Shown: in pieces, positions 9,759 to 18,778 of the stretch | Layout: every line of letters starts with the position of its first letter | Position numbering within the stretch: the first letter of the stretch is position 1 | From: Acinetobacter calcoaceticus DSM 30006 = CIP 81.8 | Lineage (GTDB): Bacteria > Pseudomonadota > Gammaproteobacteria > Pseudomonadales > Moraxellaceae | Direction: 5' to 3' | DNA: 64,000 nt | Assembly: GCF_000368965.1 (NCBI RefSeq) | Contig: NZ_KB849780.1 | Location: forward strand, 806,145 to 870,144 | Made by a program: the position numbers and the translations under genes | The notes under the pieces: generated by a model | The model's database searches: none | Seen by the model: the letters and a program-made list of their open reading frames with translations, nothing else | What the model was told of the DNA's origin: nothing

Positions 9759-10121
9759 ATGTTAATTGATAGTCTTGCTATAACCCGAATACTGAGTGTA
9801 TTCGGGTTATTTATTATTACAGCAATTGCTGAAATTCTGGGTTGTTATTTCCCTTATCTGATTTTAAGAGAAGGTAAGTCGGCTTGGCTGTGGTTACCTA
9901 CAGTTTTAAGTTTGGCTGTCTTTGTATGGCTGCTGACCCTACATCCAGCGGCTTCAGGGCGCATTTATGCTGCATATGGCGGTATTTATATTTTTACTGC
10001 GTTAATGTGGCTGCGCTTTGTTGATCAGGTCGGATTAACAAGATGGGATATATTAGGTGGTCTAATAGTGTTTTGTGGAGCTGGCTTAATTATTTTACAA
10101 CCTCAAGGGCTGATTCGTTAA
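9759..10121 (+). CDS. YnfA family small membrane protein
   Basis: A 120-residue protein with four hydrophobic segments and the YnfA signature [22 protein letters not shown]. The family resembles small multidrug resistance transporters, but its role is not settled. The reading frame starts 3 bp after clpA with little ribosome site. It is about 12 residues longer at the N-terminus than typical YnfA proteins, and the extra codons overlap a 13-bp hairpin. A later non-ATG start is possible. Confidence 0.85.
   Translation: MLIDSLAITRILSVFGLFIITAIAEILGCYFPYLILREGKSAWLWLPTVLSLAVFVWLLTLHPAASGRIYAAYGGIYIFTALMWLRFVDQVGLTRWDILGGLIVFCGAGLIILQPQGLIR
9780..9810 (+). terminator. Hairpin downstream of clpA, inside the 5' end of the YnfA gene
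   Basis: ATAACCCGAATAC and GTATTCGGGTTAT form a perfect 13-bp stem with a TGAGT loop, followed by TTATTATT. It looks like an intrinsic terminator for clpA although it lies within the YnfA reading frame. Confidence 0.6.
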
Positions 10122-10166
10122 GACAATGAGTGAATCTGAAAATAAGAAGTTTTTCAAAAAAAAGAC

Positions 10167-10195
10167 TTGTCAAAGCCCTCAACAATGCGTATTTT
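10167..10195 (+). promoter_or_regulatory. Candidate promoter for aroG leader RNA / small RNA
   Basis: TTGTCA (10167-10172) and TATTTT (10190-10195) are separated by exactly 17 bp, a reasonable sigma70 promoter. Transcription would start near 10202, upstream of a structured RNA ending at the terminator at 10366. Confidence 0.5.
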
Positions 10196-10201
10196 AGATT
10201 T

Positions 10202-10366
10202 AAGGAACATTTTTTTATATTTGAGATAAAGATGTTAAATCTATCTGTGAACACTAACGCATATTATTATTTTTGGCAATTTAGATAGTTGCCTGAGCGT
10301 ATTCGGGCATGAGAAAGTTGCCCATCACAGTTAATACCTGATCGGCAACCCCGATCAGGTTTTTTT
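10202..10366 (+). ncRNA. Candidate structured leader RNA or small RNA upstream of aroG
   Basis: About 165 nt between a plausible promoter and a strong intrinsic terminator, with no reading frame. GCCTGA/TCGGGC can form a short stem (10291-10307). Two copies of GTTGCC (10288-10293 and 10317-10322) can pair with GGCAAC (10344-10349), which spans the upper stem and loop of the terminator. The RNA could therefore switch between terminated and read-through forms. I do not recognise an Rfam family. Confidence 0.45.
10337..10366 (+). terminator. Strong intrinsic terminator just upstream of the aroG leader peptide
   Basis: CCTGATCGG and CCGATCAGG form a perfect 9-bp stem with a CAACC loop followed by seven T. 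It lies only 33 bp before the leader-peptide start, leaving little room for a separate promoter, so aroG may depend on read-through. Confidence 0.85.
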
Positions 10367-10398
10367 ATGCTTTATCTTTTTGAATCGAGGAACTTAAA

Positions 10399-10491
10399 AT
10401 GAACAACATGACTTATTCATACTTTAGCAACTTTTATTGGTTTTACTTTTGCTTGCCTTTACCAACGAATAGATCCAAAACGCTCAAATAA
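10399..10491 (+). CDS. Aromatic-rich leader peptide of the DAHP synthase gene
   Basis: A 30-codon frame with a good ribosome site (GAGG at 10387-10390) encodes a peptide whose first 18 residues are MNNMTYSYFSNFYWFYFC. Nine of residues 6-17 are Tyr, Phe or Trp. It ends at TAA 10489-10491, 40 bp before aroG. This is the hallmark of an attenuation leader that senses charged aromatic tRNAs. Bases 10433-10444, within the Phe-Tyr-Trp-Phe-Tyr codons, are complementary to 10525-10536 covering the aroG start codon. That suggests control at translation initiation: stalled ribosomes would keep the aroG start open. Expression and stalling are inference. Confidence 0.75.
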   Translation: MNNMTYSYFSNFYWFYFCLPLPTNRSKTLK

Positions 10492-10497
10492 ATGATC

Positions 10498-10518
10498 GGA
10501 CTGAATAGATTGCAGTCC
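10498..10518 (+). promoter_or_regulatory. Small hairpin between leader peptide and aroG ribosome site
   Basis: GGACTG (10498-10503) and CAGTCC (10513-10518) form a perfect 6-bp stem ending two bases before AAGGA, the aroG ribosome site. It would nest inside the longer leader-to-start-codon helix and could bring those arms together. Confidence 0.5.
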
Positions 10519-10531
10519 CAAGGAAAAACCA

Positions 10532-11587
10532 ATGAATGCCCTAAATACTTTATTGACACAAAGCAATACAAAAGAAACTCCAGTTAGTTTACCTGTCCAG
10601 TTAAAAGCAAAATATCCGCTTGCACACTCTTTCGTGCGTCAAATTGCCGAACACCGTCAAACTATTCAAAATATTCTTATCGGCAAAGATCATCGGTTAA
10701 TGGTAATTACAGGGCCTTGTTCCATTCATGATCCGGTTGCAGTACTTGAATACGCTGAAAGATTGCAAAAATTACAAGAAAAAGTAAAAGATCAGATTTT
10801 TATCGTGATGCGTGCATACATTGAAAAACCACGTACAACTGTGGGTTGGAAGGGTTTTATGTATGATCCAAATTTAGATGGTTCATCAAATTTACAACTT
10901 GGCTTAGAAAAGTCTCGCGAACTTTACTTACAAATTATTGAAAAGGGTTTGCCAATTGCGAGTGAAATTTTAAGTCCAATGGCAACTGGTTATTTTGATG
11001 ATTTATTGGCTTGGGGTGCAATTGGCGCTCGTACAAGTGAGTCTCAAATTCATCGTGAAATCTCAAGTCACATGCCATACAGTATTGGTTTCAAGAATGG
11101 TACGGATGGTTCAATTCAGATTGCCTTAGATGCGATTCAGTCAGCACAAAATGAACATCAATTTTTAGGAATGAATCAACAAGGCTTACCTTCAGTGATT
11201 CAGAGTGCTGGTAATCCCTTACCACACTTGATTTTGCGCGGAGCGAATCATGGGCCAAATTATGATTTAGCTTCAATTCAGGCTATACGAGAAAAACACA
11301 AACAAAATCTTCCTGCATTGGTGATTGACTGTAGTCATGGCAATAGCAGTAAAGATCCGTTACGTCAGCCAGAAGTTTTACAGCAAATCGTTGCTGAACG
11401 TTTAAAAACACAAGTAAAGGGTGTCATGATTGAAAGTCATTTGGTTGATGGTAGCCAAAAGATTTCTTGTGATATGACTTATGGGCAGTCAGTAACTGAT
11501 GGTTGCTTAGGATGGGAAAAAACAGAGCGACTTTTGTTAAGTGTTTCAGAGCAATTAAAAGCAAAAGAGTTAGCTCATTCAGCTTAA
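10532..11587 (+). CDS. aroG: 3-deoxy-7-phosphoheptulonate synthase (class I DAHP synthase)
   Basis: Condenses phosphoenolpyruvate and erythrose-4-phosphate, the entry step of the shikimate pathway. The 351-residue protein shows MVITGPCSIHDP, the active-site segment VMRAYIEKPRTTVGWKG, GARTSESQIHRE, GFKNGTDG and the metal-ligand region VIDCSHGNSSKDP of the AroF/G/H type. Which aromatic amino acid inhibits it cannot be read from sequence, so the symbol denotes the family. AAGGA lies 7 nt before the ATG, and a leader peptide precedes it. Confidence 0.9.
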   Translation: MNALNTLLTQSNTKETPVSLPVQLKAKYPLAHSFVRQIAEHRQTIQNILIGKDHRLMVITGPCSIHDPVAVLEYAERLQKLQEKVKDQIFIVMRAYIEKPRTTVGWKGFMYDPNLDGSSNLQLGLEKSRELYLQIIEKGLPIASEILSPMATGYFDDLLAWGAIGARTSESQIHREISSHMPYSIGFKNGTDGSIQIALDAIQSAQNEHQFLGMNQQGLPSVIQSAGNPLPHLILRGANHGPNYDLASIQAIREKHKQNLPALVIDCSHGNSSKDPLRQPEVLQQIVAERLKTQVKGVMIESHLVDGSQKISCDMTYGQSVTDGCLGWEKTERLLLSVSEQLKAKELAHSA

Positions 11588-11603
11588 TGTTTTGCACATT
11601 TAA

Positions 11604-11636
11604 AAAGGGATCTGCGAACAGATCCCTTTATTTTTT
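11604..11636. terminator. Bidirectional terminator between aroG and the convergent hydrolase
   Basis: AAAGGGATCTG / CAGATCCCTTT is a perfect 11-bp stem with a CGAA loop. It is flanked by an A run on the left and a T run on the right, so it serves both converging genes. Confidence 0.85.
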
Positions 11637-12552
11637 AAGAAGCATGTTTTAATTCTGATAAAAATGTTGTGATTTCATGGCCAAATTTTTTCGGCTCGGT
11701 CAATAACGGTGTATGGCCTGAACGCTCAAAGTATATTGCTTTTGCATGCTCGACACTCTGTGCAATAAGTGTCTGCCCAGTTTCTGGATAAAGCGTCGAA
11801 TTACGACCAATAAAGAAAGTGGTTGGGCACTCTAATTGCTGGATAGCTTCACGATAATCTTCATTGTGATAAAGATAATTTTCCACATACCAAAATAAAT
11901 AATCTAAACGCTGAATAGGTAATAAATATTTTTGTAGAAACGGTTGTTTTAGCGCTGTTTTAAAAACTAAAGGGCTAAATGGATTGCTACTTTGTAAATC
12001 AATAAAATCTACCCAAAGGCGAACCAATTCCTGTCGATCTGGAAGTGATAATTCATAAAGATATTTGGCATTTTTGTGCTTTGATAATAATTGATAGATA
12101 TCATTTAGTAATTGTTTGAACTGAGTATGATGAGAACCAAATAAACCATATTCCCATGTTGAATCTACAGATATTTTGGGTGTTTGGTCGATATGTAAAT
12201 AAGCTTTTAGTTGCTGTGCGAGATGAGCATGTTTCATACCGTGCATGGCCGTCGTGGCGCCCATTGAATAACCCATCAAGATAAAATTATCGAGTTTTAA
12301 TTGTTCTATTAAATGAGCAACGTCTTGCCAATGGCTTGATATCGCATCTTGCTCAGGGATTGCACAATTTTTTGAACCGCCAAACCCACGCCAATCTGGA
12401 ATAATAAACTCATAATCTTTACGATTTGCATAAATAAAAGGTAGCCATTGCCAACTTTGCATACCAAGACCAGATAAAACCAAAACTGGTTCACCACGAC
12501 CAACACGACGTACAAATAAATTTTCCCGATCGGGCATGGTGTAATATGGCAT
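11635..12552 (-). CDS. Alpha/beta fold hydrolase
   Basis: A 305-residue cytoplasmic alpha/beta hydrolase. The oxyanion segment LSGLGMQSWQW, the nucleophile elbow GYSMGA (Ser about residue 97), a likely acid in the FFIGRNSTLYPETG region and the catalytic His in SGHTPL (about 284) are present. The substrate is unknown; the neighbouring lipid genes suggest an ester or acyl substrate. The PadR regulator gene ends 2 bp upstream of its start, so the two form an operon. Confidence 0.85.
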   Translation of the reverse strand: MPYYTMPDRENLFVRRVGRGEPVLVLSGLGMQSWQWLPFIYANRKDYEFIIPDWRGFGGSKNCAIPEQDAISSHWQDVAHLIEQLKLDNFILMGYSMGATTAMHGMKHAHLAQQLKAYLHIDQTPKISVDSTWEYGLFGSHHTQFKQLLNDIYQLLSKHKNAKYLYELSLPDRQELVRLWVDFIDLQSSNPFSPLVFKTALKQPFLQKYLLPIQRLDYLFWYVENYLYHNEDYREAIQQLECPTTFFIGRNSTLYPETGQTLIAQSVEHAKAIYFERSGHTPLLTEPKKFGHEITTFLSELKHAS

Positions 12553-12554
12553 GG

Positions 12555-13115
12555 CTATTCTCCGGATACGCTATGTTGGGCAAAGCGTTTTAATTGAGGG
12601 ATGACTTGTTCCAACCATTTGATCCATTCACTTTCCATCGTAATTCCAAGTTCTAAGATCATTTTATGGATGTATAACACACGGTCATTTAGATCATTGC
12701 TATCTTTAAAATCTTTGTCATAAATACTTTGATAAAGTTTAAGCTTTTCCTGATGTAGACCAAGGTGTCGTAACAGCTCAGGTAATATCTGATTATTGCT
12801 CAATTGTGCTTCAGCACGCAATCTAACCATCAAGTCATCACGAAGCTGCGCAGGTTCACTTTGTTGCGTCATCCATGAAGCTAGCTCAATACGTCCCAGT
12901 TGTTCAACTTGATAGGTCTTTTTTCGACTATTTTCCATTTCATTTTCTAACGTTGAAACCCAACCTTTTTTGAGCATGTTGTTGAGTTCACGATAAATTT
13001 GCTGGTGTGTGGCATTCCAGAAAAAGCCCATTGAACGGTCAAAGCGGCGGGCAAGTTCGAACCCTGTGCTTGGTCGTTCAAGCAAGCTGGTCAATAAAAC
13101 ATGAGGAAGTGACAT
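12555..13115 (-). CDS. PadR-family transcriptional regulator
   Basis: A 186-residue repressor type protein. The N-terminal winged helix begins MSLPHVLLTSLLERPSTGFE, and the family core FWNATHQQIYREL and LKKGWV follows. The C-terminal part is helical and resembles the Vir_act_alpha_C dimerisation domain of AphA-like PadR proteins. The start at 13115 is chosen because the upstream ATG at 13169 lies inside a 16-bp palindromic operator. It is divergent from fadH with two palindromes between, so it probably represses both directions. Confidence 0.88.
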   Translation of the reverse strand: MSLPHVLLTSLLERPSTGFELARRFDRSMGFFWNATHQQIYRELNNMLKKGWVSTLENEMENSRKKTYQVEQLGRIELASWMTQQSEPAQLRDDLMVRLRAEAQLSNNQILPELLRHLGLHQEKLKLYQSIYDKDFKDSNDLNDRVLYIHKMILELGITMESEWIKWLEQVIPQLKRFAQHSVSGE

Positions 13116-13160
13116 GGCAATCCGGTTTGTAAGCAAAAGTAAAGTGTGACTGATGAGATT

Positions 13161-13176
13161 ATGCAACATGTTGCAT
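13161..13176. promoter_or_regulatory. Palindromic operator 1, probable PadR site
   Basis: ATGCAACATGTTGCAT is a perfect 16-bp palindrome in the padR-fadH intergenic region. TGCA-N6-TGCA resembles the site of AphA, a PadR relative. Its centre is 42 bp (four helical turns) from operator 2. Confidence 0.7.
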
Positions 13177-13202
13177 AAAAGTCAAAATTTGATTATAAAT
13201 TA

Positions 13203-13218
13203 ATGCAACAAGTTGCAT
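13203..13218. promoter_or_regulatory. Palindromic operator 2, probable PadR site
   Basis: ATGCAACAAGTTGCAT repeats operator 1 with one base changed in the central dinucleotide, and lies 33 bp before the fadH start. Confidence 0.7.
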
Positions 13219-13229
13219 TAGCAAGCTAA

Positions 13230-15275
<2,046 letters not shown>

Positions 15276-15280
15276 ATCTA

Positions 15281-15313
15281 TATGGGCATTTCTTTGAAAA
15301 GGAAATGCCCATA
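15281..15313 (+). terminator. Hairpin after fadH
   Basis: TATGGGCATTTC / GAAATGCCCATA is a perfect 12-bp stem with a 9-nt loop, followed by ATTTCATT. It is a likely weak intrinsic terminator. Confidence 0.6.
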
Positions 15314-15345
15314 ATTTCATTAAGTAAATTAAAGGAAAAATAATA

Positions 15346-15753
15346 ATGGCACTTGAAACAACAAAACAGTCTTTAGAAAAATGGCATCACATGATTCAGG
15401 CAGGTAACTTGTCTGATCTAAATGATTTATTAGCCGATGAAGTCGTTTTCCGTTCTCCTGTTGCTCATAAACCTTATGAAGGAAGGCAAGTCGTTTTTTT
15501 CATTCTGAGCAATGTTATTCAGGTATTCCAAGACTTTACTTATCATCGTGAGTTTTATACGGAAGATGGCGAAAATGTGGTACTTGAGTTCAGTGCAAAT
15601 GTAAGCGGCAAGTCATTAAAAGGTATTGATATGATACGTTTTAATGAGCAAGGCAAAATTATTGATTTTGAGGTAATGATTCGTCCAATGAGTGGTTTAG
15701 CGGCACTAGCTGAACAAATGGGTGAAAGAATCACCAAGTTTCAACCGCAATAA
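15346..15753 (+). CDS. NTF2-like / SnoaL-like family protein
   Basis: A 135-residue single-domain protein beginning with the usual helix, then DLNDLLADEVVFRSP and the strand pattern YTEDGENVVLEFSANV, ending GKIIDFEVMIRPMSG. These are typical of SnoaL/NTF2-like cone-fold proteins that bind small hydrophobic ligands. No catalytic residues can be assigned with confidence. It follows fadH and precedes an SGNH esterase, consistent with lipid or ester metabolism, but the role is unknown. Confidence 0.75.
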   Translation: MALETTKQSLEKWHHMIQAGNLSDLNDLLADEVVFRSPVAHKPYEGRQVVFFILSNVIQVFQDFTYHREFYTEDGENVVLEFSANVSGKSLKGIDMIRFNEQGKIIDFEVMIRPMSGLAALAEQMGERITKFQPQ

Positions 15754-15760
15754 TTTTAGC

Positions 15761-15772
15761 AAATAGCCTAAG
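15761..15772 (+). repeat. AAATAGCCTAAG intergenic motif
   Basis: Exact copy of the 12-mer found also at 50891, 53315, 53356 and 53392. It lies in the 41-bp gap between the NTF2-like and SGNH hydrolase genes, followed by TAATATT. Confidence 0.6.
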
Positions 15773-15794
15773 TAATATTATTGAGGTCATTAGA

Positions 15795-16511
15795 ATGTGG
15801 TTAAAACTTTCAACATTAGTCTTATTGCCTGTATTATTTATACAAGGGGCAAAGGTTCGTAAGAATACACCACGTCTATTAGAGGCCATTGGCGAGCGTG
15901 AAGGTCTGTGCGGACACGGAAGACCTTTGTCATTGCTTATTTTAGGTGATTCTGCAGCGGCAGGTGTTGGAGTTGAAACACAAAAAGATGCTTTATCTGG
16001 CGTAATTATTTCTGAGTTGCAAGATGAGTATTCTTTATGCTGGAAACTTCATGCAAAAACAGGCGATACAACCAAGCAGGTTTTTCAAGCTCTACAGCAT
16101 TTAGAGCAACAAAATTACGATGTGGTGGTTACGTCGATTGGTGTTAATGATGTAACAAAATTAATCTCAGCAAATCTATGGTTAAAACAACAAAAGCAAT
16201 TGTTTCAGCAAATACAGACGCGTTTTCAACCTAAACTCATTATCGTATCTGGTGTGCCGCCAATGCAACATTTTCCAGCTTTGCCGAATCCATTGGCTTG
16301 GTTATTTGGAAAATATGCAGAGCAAATGAATCAGTCATTATATAAATGGTTAGAATCACAAAACCAATTTAGATTCATTCAATATGATATTGAAAGTTTT
16401 CAAGCGATGAATTTGCCTATGGCAAGTGATGGTTTTCATCCAAGCAAAGAAATTTATGCAATTTGGGGGCAGCAGGTTGCAGCATTAGTGCGGCAATCAT
16501 TTAACTCATAA
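15795..16511 (+). CDS. SGNH/GDSL hydrolase
   Basis: A 238-residue esterase/lipase-type protein. Block I is ILGDSAAAGVG (Ser about 54), block III is TSIGVNDVTKL, and block V is DGFHPSKE with catalytic Asp and His near the C-terminus. The N-terminal hydrophobic stretch LSTLVLLPVLFIQGAKVRK looks like a signal anchor. The substrate is unknown. Its stop is 19 bp before the next hydrolase. Confidence 0.85.
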   Translation: MWLKLSTLVLLPVLFIQGAKVRKNTPRLLEAIGEREGLCGHGRPLSLLILGDSAAAGVGVETQKDALSGVIISELQDEYSLCWKLHAKTGDTTKQVFQALQHLEQQNYDVVVTSIGVNDVTKLISANLWLKQQKQLFQQIQTRFQPKLIIVSGVPPMQHFPALPNPLAWLFGKYAEQMNQSLYKWLESQNQFRFIQYDIESFQAMNLPMASDGFHPSKEIYAIWGQQVAALVRQSFNS

Positions 16512-16530
16512 TCAGAGGTCGTGATTGGAA

Positions 16531-17625
16531 ATGGGCATATCTACTTTAAATAAAATTAAAGCTTTCGGTTCAGAATTGTTCGATTCGGTATTAGGTGCTG
16601 AACAGCCAAAAATCTATTATGACCCACAAGGGAAAATAAAAGATATTCTGGAGAAATTGCCCCAGCTCAAGCAAAAATATCGTCCTACGCCATGGTTGAG
16701 CAACAATCACGTTCATCTTTTGTATTTTGATATTATTAGAAAAAAAACCATTAAGCTTGAATATGACCGTATTGATCAGCTCACCATGAAAGATGGTGGC
16801 GTAACTGCGATCGCGTGGTATGGCTATAATCTTCCAAAAGCTACTCCTACAGTTGTCATCATGCATACCATTACAGGTACACCTGAAAGTATGCGTGAAC
16901 TGGTGAAAGATTTACATCACTATACGGGGTGGAGAATAGCGCTTTGCTTACGCCGTGGGCATGCTGGTTTACCTATGCCTGTACCACAGATTTCTCTTTT
17001 CGGATCAACAAGTGACCTTAAAGAGCAGCTTACGCATATTCAAAATTTGTTTCCTGAATCAGATCTGTACGCTGTCGGCTCCTCTGCTGGCACAGGATTG
17101 TTAGTTCGTTATTTGGGGGAGCAAGGCACTGACACGCCATTTAAAGCTGCTTTTGCAATGTGTCCAGGCTATAACACTGAGATTGGCTTTAAAAATGTTC
17201 ATCCGTTTTATAGCAAAATGATGACCAAAAAGTTATTCAAATATTTTATTCATCCTTATCAAAGTACTTGGAACAAGATTCCTTCTTTAGAAAAAGTTCT
17301 AGCGACGACTAGTCTGGAAGAGTTTGAAAAAGAATATTTTGAAATGGCTGGCTTTCAGGATTATCAAAGTTATTGTCAGGCAATTAATCCAATTTATGTA
17401 TTTGAAAATGTCAAAATTCCATTAATGATTCTTAATGCTGAAGATGATCCAGTATGTTCTATTAAAAATTTAGAACCTTATAAAGAAAAGATCCAGCAAA
17501 TGAGTAATATTGCAGTTGTAACCACTAAAAAGGGAAGTCATTGTGGCTTTTACGAGGGTTGGAAAAGTACCTCTTGGGCTGCCAAATTAATTTCGAATTA
17601 TTTTATGGTTAATCATAAACAATGA
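16531..17625 (+). CDS. YheT-like alpha/beta hydrolase
   Basis: A 364-residue hydrolase of the YheT type. A long N-terminal extension is followed by VVIMHTITGTPESM, the nucleophile elbow GSSAGTG (Ser about 187), an acid in NAEDDPVCS (about 307) and a late His in GSHCGFYEG. The latter His-Cys-Gly-Phe segment is characteristic of YheT proteins. The ATG at 16531 follows CAGAGG; an in-frame TTG at 16525 adds two residues only. Function unknown beyond probable ester hydrolysis. Confidence 0.8.
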   Translation: MGISTLNKIKAFGSELFDSVLGAEQPKIYYDPQGKIKDILEKLPQLKQKYRPTPWLSNNHVHLLYFDIIRKKTIKLEYDRIDQLTMKDGGVTAIAWYGYNLPKATPTVVIMHTITGTPESMRELVKDLHHYTGWRIALCLRRGHAGLPMPVPQISLFGSTSDLKEQLTHIQNLFPESDLYAVGSSAGTGLLVRYLGEQGTDTPFKAAFAMCPGYNTEIGFKNVHPFYSKMMTKKLFKYFIHPYQSTWNKIPSLEKVLATTSLEEFEKEYFEMAGFQDYQSYCQAINPIYVFENVKIPLMILNAEDDPVCSIKNLEPYKEKIQQMSNIAVVTTKKGSHCGFYEGWKSTSWAAKLISNYFMVNHKQ

Positions 17626-17648
17626 CGGTGTTGCTGTAATAAATTAAA

Positions 17649-17675
17649 TAAAGCCCATCTATTGAATGGGCTTTA
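17649..17675. terminator. Terminator between convergent hydrolase genes
   Basis: TAAAGCCCAT / ATGGGCTTTA forms a 10-bp stem with a 7-nt loop, between the alpha/beta hydrolase and the convergent metal-dependent hydrolase gene. Confidence 0.75.
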
Positions 17676-17688
17676 TGATTTTATCAGG

Positions 17689-18534
17689 TCAAGATAAAAG
17701 CAATTTTGGATCTTTCAGTCCAATTTTGATTTTGGTACTAGCAACGAGGTCTTTTTCATCTGTTTGGTTAGGGTGGAAATCAAAGCGATAATAGTCAAAA
17801 AATTTAGGGACTAATGTTCTATATTGTTTGTTAGCAAAACCAAAGAAATTACGCCAAGAGTTAAAGTTTAGAAGTTGGCGATCTCGTTTCATAAGAACGA
17901 ATTGATAAATTGTTGAGAAGCTTGTAATTAAAAATAGACTTAAAGTAAAGACAGTAATGCGAGGGAGATAGGCGCTCAGTCCACTTCCATATAAGTGTTG
18001 ATAAAGATCAAAGGCGACAGCTTTATGTTCGGTTTCTTCAATGCTGTGCCATAACCATAAATTACGGATCGTTGAGTCAGTCATGAGTTCATTAACAGAT
18101 TGCATCATGCTCACTACAAGTACTGCGGTATAGTGCTCTAAGCCAACTGTTACGAGCAAATTCCATTTTTTACTAAAAACTTTTTCAATACTTTTTAAAA
18201 CGATACCAGTTGCTTTTTCCAAAGATTCGGGATCAAGGCCATGTTGCTGGGCGCTGACATGAAAGGCATGATGCTCTTTTGAATGCATTGCTTCTTGACC
18301 AATAAATGCGCTGATTTCGCGATCTAGAATTTCATTCGACTTTGCTTTAGCACGTAACGCTCGAACTGAACGAACAAAATATGATTCACCCTCAGGGAAC
18401 AATGTAGATAAGCCCGTAAAATAGTGGGTAAGTGAGGGTTCGTTATTACACCAGTAACGAGGTGTATTTTCAAAGTTGTAGTCCATACGACGGACTGGAA
18501 ATGAGGCGGGTACGCGATTTGATACAGTAGTCAT
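17689..18534 (-). CDS. Metal-dependent hydrolase, PF10118 family
   Basis: A 281-residue protein of the predicted metal-dependent hydrolase family PF10118. Conserved ligand-type residues occur in GQEAMHSKEHHAFH (about 87-100), GLEHYTA and HSIEETEHKAVAFD (about 168-182), a ferritin-like arrangement of Glu and His helices. A hydrophobic segment near 205-225 suggests membrane association. The start at 18534 has GGAG 7 nt upstream. The family's reaction is not established. Confidence 0.82.
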   Translation of the reverse strand: MTTVSNRVPASFPVRRMDYNFENTPRYWCNNEPSLTHYFTGLSTLFPEGESYFVRSVRALRAKAKSNEILDREISAFIGQEAMHSKEHHAFHVSAQQHGLDPESLEKATGIVLKSIEKVFSKKWNLLVTVGLEHYTAVLVVSMMQSVNELMTDSTIRNLWLWHSIEETEHKAVAFDLYQHLYGSGLSAYLPRITVFTLSLFLITSFSTIYQFVLMKRDRQLLNFNSWRNFFGFANKQYRTLVPKFFDYYRFDFHPNQTDEKDLVASTKIKIGLKDPKLLLS

Positions 18535-18546
18535 TTTAAGCTCCAA

Positions 18547-18778
18547 TCTTCTTTTAATTAAGGTTCCAAAAAGGAACTTGCTAAAAAACTACATCTCAGC
18601 GTGAGTAACGTCAATGCTTTTTCAGAGTGAATAAGTAGATTGTCCTAAATTGATATCTAGGAAAACTTTAAAGACAAATTAGAAAGAGAAAGGTAGAACT
18701 GATTATTGAATTGATAATTTTAATAATATTTAAAAAGCCCAAATCAACTGTTCAATTTGGGCATATTCATACGGGAAC
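18547..18778. other. Intergenic stretch with nothing recognised
   Basis: An A/T-rich stretch between two minus-strand genes. It holds the upstream region of the metal-dependent hydrolase gene and the 3' region of the repeat lipoprotein. I see no clear hairpin with T run, reading frame or palindrome. Confidence 0.5.
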
